From Lactobacillus rodentium (GTDB lineage: Bacteria; Bacillota; Bacilli; Lactobacillales; Lactobacillaceae), in assembly GCF_003423665.1 (NCBI RefSeq), contig NZ_BFBY01000003.1, forward strand, positions 62,001-126,000: 64,000 bases of DNA. Direction: 5' to 3'. Positions 46,205 through 56,894 of this stretch are shown piece by piece. Positions within the stretch are counted from its first letter, which is position 1; each line of letters opens with the position of its first letter. The notes under the pieces are model-generated. The model had not been told where the DNA came from. It worked only from the letters and a program-made list of their open reading frames with translations, and did no database searches. Position numbers and translations under genes: made by a program.

Positions 46205-47005
46205 ATGATGGAAAAACGACAAGCAAGTAGTTTTTATCAACATTTTGATTCTCAAGAAAGACCGGTAATAGATTACTATACCGGTCTTTTTAATCGATTT
46301 ATTTTCACTTCACAATCCATCTTGACAGATTTTTTGAATCCACGAGAACGTTATATTTTTAAAAAGATAGTTGGAAATGAAGCGCAAATAATGGAATTCG
46401 GCGGATATCAGAATGCTGAGAAGAAAAGAATTTATTTATGTGAATGGGGAGAACAGATTACTCCTGCAGTATTTAATATTGTTGCATTAAATGTTGATTA
46501 TAACCAAAAATGGAATGAGCTTACTCACAGTCAAATTCTTGGAGTATTAACCAATTTAGGGGTAGAAATTTCTACTTTTGGAGATATTATTTCAGATGAT
46601 AAAGGCACATGGCAATTTTTTGTTAAGGAAGATTTGGCAAGCTTTTTTATCGATAATATTGATCGTATTGGTCATGCTAAAGTTAAATTAGAAAAAATTA
46701 ACTTCAAACAAGTTATTGACGTAAACGATGATAGCCAAGAAAAAAATGCTATTAGCATTTCTTTGCGTGTTGATGCAGTTGTCTCGGCCATAACTAATCT
46801 ATCTCGAAGCCAAGTTAAAAAGCAACTTTTGGAAAAGATGATTAAATTAAATTGGCATGAACTAACGGAATCGAATATAATTGTAAATGAAGACGATATT
46901 TTGAGTATTCGTCATTTTGGACGAGTAAAGATTATGAAAATTGATACTACGAAAAAAGGAAAATATCGCTTAACTTTAAAAATATGGCAATCAAAGAAAA
47001 GGTGA
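46205..47005 (+). CDS. ylmH: YlmH family RNA-binding protein (S4 domain)
   Basis: 266 residues. The C-terminal S4 domain is near 184-255 (LRVDAVVSAITNLSRSQVKKQL). The N-terminal two-thirds (IDYYTGLFNRFIFTSQSILTDF, FLNPRERYIFKKI) is the YlmH-specific part. In B. subtilis, YlmH has been tied to rescue of stalled ribosomes. Here it keeps its dcw location between yggT and divIVA. Confidence 0.92.
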   Translation: MMEKRQASSFYQHFDSQERPVIDYYTGLFNRFIFTSQSILTDFLNPRERYIFKKIVGNEAQIMEFGGYQNAEKKRIYLCEWGEQITPAVFNIVALNVDYNQKWNELTHSQILGVLTNLGVEISTFGDIISDDKGTWQFFVKEDLASFFIDNIDRIGHAKVKLEKINFKQVIDVNDDSQEKNAISISLRVDAVVSAITNLSRSQVKKQLLEKMIKLNWHELTESNIIVNEDDILSIRHFGRVKIMKIDTTKKGKYRLTLKIWQSKKR

Positions 47006-47009
47006 AAAT

Positions 47010-47825
47010 ATGTCTTTAACACCAATGGATATCCACAATAAAGAATTTAATACTAAAATGCGTGGATATGATGAAAATGAAGTAGATAGTTTTTTAGATA
47101 GAATTGTTGATGCTTATGGTGACGCATTAGATAAAAATATTGATCTAACCAATGAAAATCATCAATTAAAGAAAGAAATTGGTGATTTAAAGCAGCAATT
47201 AGCAGAGTATGATCGAATTAAAGATTCGTTAAATAAGTCATTAATTACTGCTCAAGCTAATGCAGAGAAAATTAAGCAAGATGCTCATGAAGAAGCACGT
47301 AAAATTTTAGCACAGGCTAAAGATAGTGCAGCGGATAAAACTAAAGATTTACAAGCTCAATATGATACTTTAAATAATGATTATGAATTATTAAAGGGAA
47401 AAGTAGCAAACTTTAGAGATGAAACGCAAAAGCTTTTAAAGGATCAACTAAAACAATTAGATGATGATAGTTGGCAGTATTATCTTGATCAATATTATGG
47501 TCGTACACGTTTATATCCAGCTGATGGCGGTCAACCAGTTTTCCCTGATCAAACACCAGGAAGTAGCGAAGATAGCCCAACTACTGAAGATTCAGAAAAG
47601 GAAACACCAACTGTTGAAGCAAGTCCAGTAAATATTTCTGTTCAACCAGTTGACAATCCTACTAGTAATGAAGTAAACTCTGAACAAGGTTTAGCAGAGC
47701 ATCAACCAAAGATTTTGAGTGGTGACTCTCCTAGTCATGAAGAAAACGTTAATCAGCCGGCACCTTCTCCTAATCAGGATAAGGGACCAACAATTGTTTT
47801 TCCAGATGATTACAAGAAACACTAA
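47010..47825 (+). CDS. divIVA: cell division initiation protein DivIVA
   Basis: 271 residues. The N-terminal membrane-curvature-sensing segment LTPMDIHNKEFNTKMRGYDENEVD contains the family's F-x-x-x-x-R-G-Y, followed by coiled coils (30-150) and a long Pro/Ser/Glu-rich tail (160-271), longer than in B. subtilis. Recruits proteins to poles and septa. AGGTG lies just upstream. It ends the dcw run, before the ileS T-box. Confidence 0.95.
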   Translation: MSLTPMDIHNKEFNTKMRGYDENEVDSFLDRIVDAYGDALDKNIDLTNENHQLKKEIGDLKQQLAEYDRIKDSLNKSLITAQANAEKIKQDAHEEARKILAQAKDSAADKTKDLQAQYDTLNNDYELLKGKVANFRDETQKLLKDQLKQLDDDSWQYYLDQYYGRTRLYPADGGQPVFPDQTPGSSEDSPTTEDSEKETPTVEASPVNISVQPVDNPTSNEVNSEQGLAEHQPKILSGDSPSHEENVNQPAPSPNQDKGPTIVFPDDYKKH

Positions 47826-47837
47826 TTATTAATTAAG

Positions 47838-48030
47838 ATGACAGTAAAACAAGTAAACCCTTTAGCGAGTTAGTGATGGTGAAAGACTAACAAAGTTGAA
47901 AGTTGATCAGCTGCCAATAATCTTAATCGGTCTCCTTCCGTTATAAGGAATTAAGTGGAACAATTTTTATTGTTCAATTTAGGTGGTACCACGAAGAAAC
48001 TTCGCCCTATTTAGGGTGAAGTTTTTTCTT
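47838..48030 (+). promoter_or_regulatory. T-box riboswitch of ileS
   Basis: The T-box AGGTGGTACCACG (47980-47992) is followed by an intrinsic terminator: ACTTCGCCCTA (47999-48009), TT loop, TAGGGTGAAGT (48012-48022), then T residues, with one G-T pair. The upstream leader includes GTGATGGTGAAAGACTAAC and GAAAGTTGATCAGCTGCC elements of Stem I and III type. Expected to sense uncharged tRNA-Ile. Confidence 0.93.
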
Positions 48031-48047
48031 TTTAGAAAGGAAATATA

Positions 48048-50840
48048 ATGAGAGTTAAAGATACTTTGAATTTGGGTAAGACTAAATTTAAAATGCGTGG
48101 AAATCTTCCTGTCAGAGAAGCACAATGGCAAAAGGAATGGGAAGATAATGATATTTACCAGAAACGTTTAAAGCTAAATGAAGGCCATCCACGTTTTGAT
48201 TTACATGATGGCCCTCCATTTGCAAATGGTAATATCCATATGGGACATGCTTTAAATAAAATCTCAAAAGATATTATCGTACGTTATAAAGGCATGAAGG
48301 GATTTTATGCACCTTATATTCCTGGATGGGATACTCACGGCTTACCCGTTGAGCAACAATTAGCTAAAAAGGGTGTCGATCGAAAAACTATGGATCGTGC
48401 CAAATATCGCGAATTATGTCGTCAATTTGCTGAAGAACAAGTTCAAAAACAAATGGCTGATTTTAAGCGATTAGGTGTAATGGCGGATTGGGCTCATCCT
48501 TATATTACCCTTCAACCAGAATTTGAAGCACAAGAAATTCGTGTCTTTGGTAAGATGTTTGAAAAAGGCTTGATTTACAAGGGTAAAAAACCAGTTTACT
48601 GGTCATGGTCAAGTGAATCAACATTGGCGGAAGCTGAAGTTGAATACCACGATGTAAAATCACCATCAATCTATATTGCTTTTCCAGTTAAAGATGGTAA
48701 AGGAATTTTAGATGAAAAGGATACTTACTTTGTAATTTGGACTACTACGCCTTGGACTATTCCTTCAAACCAAGGGATTACTGTAAACCCACAATTTGAT
48801 TACTCAGTTGTTGAAGTAGGTGACAAACGCTATGTGGTTGGTACTGATCGCTTAGATGCAGTTGCTGAGGACCTTGGTTGGGAAGATTATAAGGTTGTAC
48901 AACATTTGAAGGGAACTGACATGGATCGCATGGTTGCTAAGCATCCATTATATGATCAAGACAGTTTAGTAATGAACGCAATGCACGTTACCTCCGGTGA
49001 TGGTACTGGTTTAGTTCATACCGCATCTGGCTTTGGTGAAGACGACTACAATGTTGCTCAAAGATATAACTTACCAGTCTTTAGTCCAATGGACGCACAA
49101 GGCCGTTTTACTGATGAAATCCCAGATCCTGATCTTGTTGGTATGTTCTACGATGATGCTAATAAAGTAGTTAGTGAAAAACTAGAAAAAGCTGGTGCCT
49201 TACTTAAACTTTCATTCTTTACTCACTCCTATCCACATGATTGGCGTACTAAGAAACCAGTAATTTATCGTGCAACTACACAATGGTTTGCTTCCATTGA
49301 TAAAATTCGTGATCAAATTCTCAAGCAAATTGATGAAACTAAATTTACTCCATCTTGGGGTAAAACACGCCTTCACAATATGATTGAAGATCGTGGTGAT
49401 TGGGTAATTTCACGTCAACGTGCTTGGGGTGTACCACTTCCAATTTTCTATGCTGAAGATGGAACACCAATTGTTACCCCAGAAACTATCGAACATATTG
49501 CTGAAATTTTTGCTAAAGAAGGATCTAATGCTTGGTATACTCACTCAGCAGAAGAACTACTTCCAGCAGGATTTAAGTCAGAACACTCACCAAATGGAAA
49601 ATTCACTAAAGAAACCGATATTTTGGATGTTTGGTTCGATTCCGGTTCTTCATGGGCTGGCGTTTTAGAAGCACGTAATCTTGGTTATCCTGCAGATCTT
49701 TATTTAGAAGGTAGTGACCAATACCGTGGTTGGTTTAACTCAAGTTTGATTACTTCAACTGCGGTAAATGGTATTTCTCCATATAAAGCAACCCTATCTC
49801 AAGGATTTGTTCTTGATGATAAAGGACACAAGATGTCTAAATCATTAGGAAATGTAATTGCTCCAAATGATGTAATTAAGCAAATGGGTGCTGAGATTAT
49901 CCGTTTATGGGTGGCAAGTTCAGATACTACTTCTGATGTTGCAGTGTCACAAGATATCTTGCGTCAAAGTGCTGAAAGCTACCGTAAGATTAGAAATACT
50001 TTCCGTTTCATGTTAGCTAATACATCTGATTTTGATCCTAAGGCTAATGCAATTGCCTATCCGGAAATGGATGGTGTTGATCAATATATGGAAGTAAAAC
50101 TTAATAAACTTTTGCAAGAAGTTTATGCAGCTTATGACGAATACGACTTTTTAACTGTTTATAAGAAGGTCTTAAGTTTTATTTCTAATGATTTATCGGC
50201 CTTTTATCTCGATTTGGCTAAAGATATTCTTTATATCGATCCTGAAAATAGTGAAACTCGTCGCTCAATGCAAACAGTTATTTACGATATTATCGTTAAA
50301 TTAGCTAAGGTCCTCACACCGATTTTGCCACATACAATGGAAGAAATTTGGGGCTTCTTAAAAGAGCCAGAAGACTTTATTCAACTAAGTGATATGCCTG
50401 AAGTAGAACATTTTGCAAATGAAGCAGAAATTTTTGCCCGTTGGACCGAATTTATGAAATTCCGTTCAGATGTCTTAAAGGCATTGGAAGTAGCACGCAA
50501 TGATAAGGTAATTGGTAAATCATTTGAAGCTGCCGTGACAGTTTATCCAACACAAGCTACTGCAGAACTTTTAAAAGAACTTAATGCTAATATTCGCCAA
50601 GTCTTAATTGTTTCTGACTTAGATATTAAGAGTCCGGAAGATGAAGCTCCAGCTGATGCACAAGATTTCCCTTCAGGCAAAATTGTGGTTAAACACGCTG
50701 AAGGTGAAGTTTGTCCAAGATGTCGTCGTATTACAACTGATATTGGTTCGGATCCTCGATTCCCTAACTTATGTGCCCGTTGTGCTAAAATTGTTAGTGA
50801 AAACTATCCAGAAGCAATTGAAGAAGGACTTGATGATTAA
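48048..50840 (+). CDS. ileS: isoleucyl-tRNA synthetase
   Basis: 930 residues, class I. HIGH motif HMGH in [18 protein letters not shown] (near residue 66), KMSKS in [14 protein letters not shown] (near 597), editing domain with [14 protein letters not shown] and the anticodon domain. A C-terminal zinc finger has two Cys pairs, CPRC and CARC, near 892-912. Bacterial-type IleS with Zn end. AAAGGA upstream of the ATG. T-box controlled. Confidence 0.98.
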   Translation: MRVKDTLNLGKTKFKMRGNLPVREAQWQKEWEDNDIYQKRLKLNEGHPRFDLHDGPPFANGNIHMGHALNKISKDIIVRYKGMKGFYAPYIPGWDTHGLPVEQQLAKKGVDRKTMDRAKYRELCRQFAEEQVQKQMADFKRLGVMADWAHPYITLQPEFEAQEIRVFGKMFEKGLIYKGKKPVYWSWSSESTLAEAEVEYHDVKSPSIYIAFPVKDGKGILDEKDTYFVIWTTTPWTIPSNQGITVNPQFDYSVVEVGDKRYVVGTDRLDAVAEDLGWEDYKVVQHLKGTDMDRMVAKHPLYDQDSLVMNAMHVTSGDGTGLVHTASGFGEDDYNVAQRYNLPVFSPMDAQGRFTDEIPDPDLVGMFYDDANKVVSEKLEKAGALLKLSFFTHSYPHDWRTKKPVIYRATTQWFASIDKIRDQILKQIDETKFTPSWGKTRLHNMIEDRGDWVISRQRAWGVPLPIFYAEDGTPIVTPETIEHIAEIFAKEGSNAWYTHSAEELLPAGFKSEHSPNGKFTKETDILDVWFDSGSSWAGVLEARNLGYPADLYLEGSDQYRGWFNSSLITSTAVNGISPYKATLSQGFVLDDKGHKMSKSLGNVIAPNDVIKQMGAEIIRLWVASSDTTSDVAVSQDILRQSAESYRKIRNTFRFMLANTSDFDPKANAIAYPEMDGVDQYMEVKLNKLLQEVYAAYDEYDFLTVYKKVLSFISNDLSAFYLDLAKDILYIDPENSETRRSMQTVIYDIIVKLAKVLTPILPHTMEEIWGFLKEPEDFIQLSDMPEVEHFANEAEIFARWTEFMKFRSDVLKALEVARNDKVIGKSFEAAVTVYPTQATAELLKELNANIRQVLIVSDLDIKSPEDEAPADAQDFPSGKIVVKHAEGEVCPRCRRITTDIGSDPRFPNLCARCAKIVSENYPEAIEEGLDD

Positions 50841-51064
50841 TGCGTACTGGAACTGTAACTCAATTTAATGAAAATGCACCATATGGATTTATTGAAGATG
50901 ATTTAACTCATTCAACTTACTTTGCTTTTTATAAATCTATTAAAGAAGATGGTTATAAGCGACTTGAGGTTGGTCAACGTGTTCGTTACCAATTAGCTCA
51001 AGGTAAAAAGGGCTTACAATGTATTAATATTTACGTTGATAAGCACCGTAAAGAGGAGAATTAA
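50840..51064 (+). CDS. small cold-shock-domain-like protein
   Basis: 74 residues, OB-fold-like: RTGTVTQFNENAPYGFIEDD at the start echoes the cold-shock K-G-x-V-K-x-F-N..K-G-F-G-F-I pattern, with YGFIED as a weakened RNP1. VGQRVRYQLAQGKKGLQC resembles the end of CSD. The ATG overlaps the ileS stop by one base and the Nudix gene follows directly. Nucleic-acid binding is likely; the target is unknown. Its coupling to ileS sets it apart from ordinary csp genes. Confidence 0.7.
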   Translation: MRTGTVTQFNENAPYGFIEDDLTHSTYFAFYKSIKEDGYKRLEVGQRVRYQLAQGKKGLQCINIYVDKHRKEEN

Positions 51065-51634
51065 ATGGATCTGACTGAGACCGAAATATCAAATAATCCT
51101 GTTTTTGAAGGGAAATTAATAGATCTCAAGGTTGAAACTGTAAGTTTACCAAACGGTAAAACTGCAACACGTGAAATAGTAAAACATCCAGATGCTAGTG
51201 CGGCAATTGCAATTAATAGTGAAAAAAAGATGTTGCTTGTAAAACAATGGCGTGAGCCAATTAAGCAGGTAACATTAGAAATACCAGCCGGGCTAATTGA
51301 TCCTACTGATAATTCACCATTAGATGCAATGAAACGTGAACTTAATGAAGAGGGCGGCTACAAGGCTGAATACTGGGAAAAAGTAACTGAATTTTATCCT
51401 TCTCCAGGTTTTAGTGATGAAAAGTTATACTTATTTTATTGTGATACTTTAACTAAGTTGGAAGAAGAAGATAAACGTCCTTTAGATGAAGATGAGTTTT
51501 TAACTCAGGAATGGTATAGTCTAGATGAATTAAAGCAATTAATAGCACAAGGCAAGATTGTTGATGGCAAAACTGTTACAGCAATTATGTTTTGGGAAAA
51601 TATGTTATTAACTGGACAGCAAAATAATGACTGA
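51065..51634 (+). CDS. Nudix hydrolase, ADP-ribose pyrophosphatase type
   Basis: 189 residues. Nudix region EIPAGLIDPTDNSPLDAMKR followed by ELNEEGGY holds REL-x-EE-x-G; the first conserved Glu of the box is not clearly placed. VKQWREPIKQVTLEIPAG and FYPSPGFSDEKLYLF match ADP-ribose hydrolases (NudF). Splits ADP-ribose to AMP and ribose 5-phosphate in relatives. Starts directly after the cold-shock-like gene and overlaps the next gene by eight bases. Confidence 0.86.
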   Translation: MDLTETEISNNPVFEGKLIDLKVETVSLPNGKTATREIVKHPDASAAIAINSEKKMLLVKQWREPIKQVTLEIPAGLIDPTDNSPLDAMKRELNEEGGYKAEYWEKVTEFYPSPGFSDEKLYLFYCDTLTKLEEEDKRPLDEDEFLTQEWYSLDELKQLIAQGKIVDGKTVTAIMFWENMLLTGQQNND

Positions 51635-51965
51635 AAAGAGAGCACAATACCGAAAACAGCAGCGCCAGGATAGCGTTAAGCGATTATTAAAGCGAGCTCA
51701 AACTAATAAAGATAGTTTGAGTAATGAAAAAGATGATTTAAATGTAAATCCTGACTTTACGCGAGATAGGAATAAAAGCGACAGTCGGTTAGGTGAGGAA
51801 AAAATACTATCTTCTCGACCAACAACTCGTGTAAAGCAGAAACAATTAAATAATAGCGAAATTCGGGAAAATAAAATAAAACGTTTAAAAAATCGCTTAA
51901 ATCTTGCTATTATTATTGTCCTTTTATTAATAGTTTTAGTATTTGTAGCTTTGTTTAATTTGTAA
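51627..51965 (+). CDS. uncharacterised basic protein with C-terminal membrane anchor
   Basis: 112 residues. The first 90 are strongly basic and polar with no predicted fold (RAQYRKQQRQDSVKRLLKRA, TRDRNKSDSRLGEE). The last 21 form one membrane segment (LNLAIIIVLLLIVLVFVALFNL), so it is probably tail-anchored with its basic part in the cytoplasm. It overlaps the Nudix gene. I do not recognise the family. Confidence 0.65.
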   Translation: MTEKRAQYRKQQRQDSVKRLLKRAQTNKDSLSNEKDDLNVNPDFTRDRNKSDSRLGEEKILSSRPTTRVKQKQLNNSEIRENKIKRLKNRLNLAIIIVLLLIVLVFVALFNL

Positions 51966-51982
51966 AAGAAAAGAGAATAGAA

Positions 51983-52684
51983 ATGAAAGTAGCAATTATT
52001 GTACCAATGGCTGAAGAGGCTGAATACTACGGTCAACATTTCCATTCTGATAACAAAAAAATGTTCGGATCAACTGCATTCGAACATTTTTCTGTTAATG
52101 GGAATGATGTTTATATAGGATTAAGTGGAATTGGAAAAGTTAATGCTGCCATGAACTTGACCGCTTTACTTGCAAATGAAGATATTGATTTGATCTTTAT
52201 GACTGGTTCTGCTGGTTCTATGCAAGAAGATGTACATCAAAAAGATTTGATTTTACCAAATGCCTTTACTTATCATGATGCGCATAATACACGTGCAGGA
52301 AATTACGTCGAGGGACAAATTCCACAAGAACCTGCGCAATTTGAGTTAAATAGCTCGGCTAGACAAGCGTTTTTAAACTATTTAAAAGAAAATAATATTG
52401 ATTTTAAAGAAGGTCTAATTGTTACTGGGGATAGCTTTATTGCATCTAATGAGCAAAAAGATGAAATCAAAAAGAATTTTCCTAATGCATTAGGGGTGGA
52501 AATGGAAGGGGCTGCATTTGCCCAAGTGGCTCACAAATTTAATGTACCTCTTGTCGCTCTACGTGCGATCTCGGATAATGGAGATGAAGGAGCTGATGAG
52601 GACTTTGATACTTTTGTTAAAGAAGTAGGACAAAAGGCAGCAACAATTATTTCTTCCTATTTAGAAAAAGAAGTGTTAAATTAA
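51983..52684 (+). CDS. mtnN: 5'-methylthioadenosine/S-adenosylhomocysteine nucleosidase
   Basis: 233 residues. Removes adenine from MTA and SAH, feeding the activated methyl cycle and S-ribosylhomocysteine (LuxS substrate). GLSGIGKVNAAMNLT near residue 48, TGSAGSMQ near 74, and ALGVEMEGAAFAQVA near 168 with the catalytic Glu pair. RAISDNGDEGADEDFDTFV near 195 holds the catalytic Asp. Confidence 0.95.
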   Translation: MKVAIIVPMAEEAEYYGQHFHSDNKKMFGSTAFEHFSVNGNDVYIGLSGIGKVNAAMNLTALLANEDIDLIFMTGSAGSMQEDVHQKDLILPNAFTYHDAHNTRAGNYVEGQIPQEPAQFELNSSARQAFLNYLKENNIDFKEGLIVTGDSFIASNEQKDEIKKNFPNALGVEMEGAAFAQVAHKFNVPLVALRAISDNGDEGADEDFDTFVKEVGQKAATIISSYLEKEVLN

Positions 52685-52723
52685 TACTAAACACTTACTT
52701 ACAAAAAGAAAGAAAGAGTTATT

Positions 52724-53878
52724 TTGACTGAACATATTTATTTAGATAATGCGGCAACAACTCCGATGGATGGAAAAGTTGTTGAAGTGATTAGTAAAGA
52801 AATGGCTAATGATTTTGGTAATGCATCAAGTCAACACGCATTTGGTCGTAAAGCTAGGGAAGCTGTAGATCATGCCCGTGATACTTTAGCACAATCTATT
52901 AATGCAAAGCCTGATGATATTATTTTTACTTCTGGTGGGTCTGAGAGTAATAATACTGCGATTTTTGGTACTGTAAGAACAAGAAGTGATGTGGGTAAAA
53001 AAATTATTACTACCAAAATAGAACATCCTTCTGTTTTAAATCCGATGAAACGGCTGGAAGAAGAGGGATATGAGGTTATCTATCTAGATGTAGATGAAAG
53101 TGGTCATATTTCTTTAGACCAGTTAAAAGAAGAACTTACTCCTGATACAATTTTAGTGTCAATTATGGCCGTTAATAATGAAGTAGGCTCAATTATGCCT
53201 TTAGAAGAAATAGGTAGGTTAGTTGCGCCAACAAATGCCTATTTTCATGTAGATAATGTCCAAGGATATGGCAATATTGAGGTCGATGTTGAAAAAATGC
53301 ATATTGATCTTTTATCGACTTCAGCTCATAAAATTAATGGCCCTAAGTTTTTAGGCTTTCTTTATGAACGCGATGGGATTAATGTTTCCAACCTTTTATT
53401 AGGGGGAGAACAAGAAAAAAAGCGACGCCCAGGAACTGAAAATGTACCGGCTATTGCAGGTTTCGGAGTAGCAGTTGACGAAGAAAGTAAAATTGATAAG
53501 CAGAAATTGCAGGCAAAATATTCTCAATTGCAACAAATTATTTTAAATAATTTAGATGATGCAAAGATAGAATATGAAATTAATGGTGCGATAACTGGAA
53601 ATGTTTCTCATCATGTATTAAATCTTTGGTTGAAAGGTGTTAATACTTATTCTGCTTTAACCAATTTAGATCTAGCGGGATTTGCTGTTTCGGGTGGCTC
53701 TGCCTGCACAGCTGGTTCTCTAACACCATCGCATGTATTGATGGCAATGTATGGTGAAGATTCTCCACGTATTGCGGAATCAATCAGAATATCTTTTGGA
53801 CGTTTTACTACTGAAGATGATGTAGTAAAGTTTAGTCAAGCATTAGTAAAAATGTGTCAAAGGTTAACTGATAAATAA
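52724..53878 (+). CDS. cysteine desulfurase (MnmA partner, YrvO type)
   Basis: 384 residues from TTG 52724, after AAGAAAGAAAGAG. PLP lysine K203 in SAHKINGPK; catalytic cysteine C328 in GGSACTAGS, the longer loop typical of IscS-like group I enzymes. It lies close to mnmA with a DUF1831 gene between, an arrangement known in lactobacilli, and should give sulfur for 2-thiouridine in tRNA. Distinct from the ThiI partner at 8440. Confidence 0.92.
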   Translation: MTEHIYLDNAATTPMDGKVVEVISKEMANDFGNASSQHAFGRKAREAVDHARDTLAQSINAKPDDIIFTSGGSESNNTAIFGTVRTRSDVGKKIITTKIEHPSVLNPMKRLEEEGYEVIYLDVDESGHISLDQLKEELTPDTILVSIMAVNNEVGSIMPLEEIGRLVAPTNAYFHVDNVQGYGNIEVDVEKMHIDLLSTSAHKINGPKFLGFLYERDGINVSNLLLGGEQEKKRRPGTENVPAIAGFGVAVDEESKIDKQKLQAKYSQLQQIILNNLDDAKIEYEINGAITGNVSHHVLNLWLKGVNTYSALTNLDLAGFAVSGGSACTAGSLTPSHVLMAMYGEDSPRIAESIRISFGRFTTEDDVVKFSQALVKMCQRLTDK

Positions 53879-53879
53879 T

Positions 53880-53922
53880 AATAAGTCTTCTACATTTGAT
53901 TTCGTAGGAGACTTATTTTTTG
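53880..53922 (+). terminator. terminator after the desulfurase gene
   Basis: AATAAGTCT-TCTAC pairs with GTAGGAGACTTATT with one mismatch, followed by TTTTT. It implies that mnmA and DUF1831 have their own promoter. Confidence 0.82.
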
Positions 53923-53949
53923 TATAATGAGAAAAAGAACTTAATTAGC

Positions 53950-53977
53950 TTGACACTTATTAAAAGTAAGCTAGAAT
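53950..53977 (+). promoter_or_regulatory. promoter of DUF1831-mnmA
   Basis: TTGACA (53950-53955), 16-base spacer, TAGAAT (53972-53977). Confidence 0.72.
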
Positions 53978-53998
53978 ATAAAGAGAGAAATGATAAAA

Positions 53999-54334
53999 AT
54001 GGCAAATACAGTAATAATTAATGGTGATACCCGTAAATATACAATCGATCCTGAAATTAAGCGTTATGCTTTGATTGACGTTGGTTTTCGTCAAACACAA
54101 CGAGGAAATTATGTATATGATAGACCGTTATATAATGATTCACCATATAACGCTACTTGTAAGTTGAAAATTACTATTAATGAAAAGATGGATCATATTA
54201 CAATGGTTGTAACTGATCGGAATGGATTACAAAAAGTAAATATTTTTAAAAATGAACAATTAGCAGAAATGGTGAAATTATTAGATTATACTTTAAAGGA
54301 TATGGAAGATCATCAAATTATTAAATTGGCCTGA
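53999..54334 (+). CDS. DUF1831 family protein
   Basis: 111 residues if ATG 53999 is used; ATG 53990 lies only two bases from AGAGAG and adds three residues. A mixed alpha/beta small protein (INGDTRKYTIDPEIKRYALI, VGFRQTQRGNYVYDR). DUF1831 occurs in Lactobacillales between a cysteine desulfurase and mnmA, as here, so a role in tRNA thiolation is plausible but unproven. No cysteine-based active site is visible. Confidence 0.8.
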   Translation: MANTVIINGDTRKYTIDPEIKRYALIDVGFRQTQRGNYVYDRPLYNDSPYNATCKLKITINEKMDHITMVVTDRNGLQKVNIFKNEQLAEMVKLLDYTLKDMEDHQIIKLA

Positions 54335-54355
54335 TTTTAAAGGAGAAGGATTTAA

Positions 54356-55483
<1,128 letters not shown>

Positions 55484-55497
55484 GAGATACAAAAAAT

Positions 55498-55522
55498 AGC
55501 GCTATTAATAGCGCTTTTTTTG
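55498..55522 (+). terminator. terminator after mnmA
   Basis: Perfect palindrome AGCGCTATTAATAGCGCT followed by seven T. Confidence 0.88.
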
Positions 55523-55584
55523 TACTGTAAATATAAGGCTGAAATCATTATAATTAAAGGTATAATGATTGGAGATTTGTATTT

Positions 55585-56250
55585 ATGAAGTTATATTTTG
55601 TTAGACATGGAAAAACACAATGGAATTTAGAGGGACGCTATCAAGGAGGTAGTGGTAACTCGCCGTTGCTTCCAAGTAGTTATGAAGATATTAAAAAATT
55701 AGCTCATTATCTAAATAAAAAAGGCGTTAAATTTAAGGCCTTTTATGCCAGTCCGCTTGAACGTGCAGTAACTACAGCCAAGACTCTAAAAAAAGATATG
55801 GGAATAGATGTACCAGTAATCGAAGATAAGCGTCTTAAAGAGTTTAATCTAGGTGATTTAGAGGGTATGAAATTTGTAGATGCCGAAGCTCAATATCCAG
55901 ATCAAATTCATGCTTTTCGCTATGAACCTGCCTATTATGACCCTTCAGCTTTTAAAGGGGAAACTTTTGAGCATATGATTGCTCGTGGTAAAGATTTAAT
56001 TAATGATTTGGTTAAAAAGTATCCTGATAAAGATGATAACATTCTCTTAGTTAGCCATGGTGCGGCTTTATGTGCTTTAACCAGAACGTTAGAAGGCTAT
56101 AAGATTGCTGATATTCGTAAACGCGGTGGGTTAACAAATACCAGCTTGACAGTACTTGAGACAAATGATGGTGGGAAAAACTTCCAGGAAAAATTATGGA
56201 ATGAAACCTCATATTTAGATCGTAAGATTACAAGTAGGGATACGATTTAA
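55585..56250 (+). CDS. histidine phosphatase family (phosphoglycerate mutase-like)
   Basis: 221 residues. Phosphohistidine motif LYFVRHGKTQWN at residues 3-14, second Arg in YASPLERAVTTAKTL, Glu in EFNLGDLEGM, and the late His in LLVSHGAAL. Length and weak surroundings of the RHG motif fit broad-specificity phosphatases rather than glycolytic GpmA. Substrate unknown. Translationally coupled to the TPR gene. Confidence 0.85.
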   Translation: MKLYFVRHGKTQWNLEGRYQGGSGNSPLLPSSYEDIKKLAHYLNKKGVKFKAFYASPLERAVTTAKTLKKDMGIDVPVIEDKRLKEFNLGDLEGMKFVDAEAQYPDQIHAFRYEPAYYDPSAFKGETFEHMIARGKDLINDLVKKYPDKDDNILLVSHGAALCALTRTLEGYKIADIRKRGGLTNTSLTVLETNDGGKNFQEKLWNETSYLDRKITSRDTI

Positions 56251-56894
56251 TGGATAAAAAAATAGATAAGCTTTATAATGCAGGCCAAAAGGATAAGGCA
56301 ATTCATTTACTAATAAACAAAATTGATCAAGATCAAAAAAATATTGAAAACTATCTTCAACTTTCAACGTATTTGATTGAAGAAAATTCAGTTGATCAAG
56401 CTCTTGAATTACTAAAAAAAGCGCAAGGGTTAGTTATAGAACCAGAGAAGCTCAGCTATAATATAGCTATTTGTTATTACATGCAAGGCGAATTTGAAAA
56501 ATCACTAAATATAATTAATACTTTACCTAATGATGATGAAACGTTATATCAAAAGGCTTTAATTTTTATGAAATTAGGGCAATTTCAAAAGGCACTTGCA
56601 TATGCTCTAACGAAAAAAAAGCAAGATGATCGTACCTATGAATTACTAGGGGATATTTGGCTTAGTCTGGGAGACCTTAAAACAGCAAGGCAAGAATTTG
56701 AGCAAATTCCAAGTGCTAAAAGAAATGCAAAGGTGAATTTCTTACTCGGTTTAACTATTCTTGATCATGATCGTGACCAAGCCCAAAATTATTTTGATCG
56801 GTCTAAAGAATTAGATTCTGCTTATTTTACACAAGCTCAATCACAGTATGCCGCTATTGCAAAAATGTTAAGAGGAAAAGATGAACCAAATTGA
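56250..56894 (+). CDS. tetratricopeptide-repeat protein
   Basis: 214 residues, about five helical TPR-like units (LYNAGQKDKAIHLLINKI, LSYNIAICYYMQGEFEKSLN, ALIFMKLGQFQKALAYAL, GDIWLSLGDLKTARQEF). A protein-interaction scaffold in the cytoplasm. Its start overlaps the phosphatase stop, and it overlaps recD2 by 14 bases. In other Firmicutes a TPR gene also precedes recD2, suggesting a functional link that is undefined. Confidence 0.85.
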   Translation: MDKKIDKLYNAGQKDKAIHLLINKIDQDQKNIENYLQLSTYLIEENSVDQALELLKKAQGLVIEPEKLSYNIAICYYMQGEFEKSLNIINTLPNDDETLYQKALIFMKLGQFQKALAYALTKKKQDDRTYELLGDIWLSLGDLKTARQEFEQIPSAKRNAKVNFLLGLTILDHDRDQAQNYFDRSKELDSAYFTQAQSQYAAIAKMLRGKDEPN

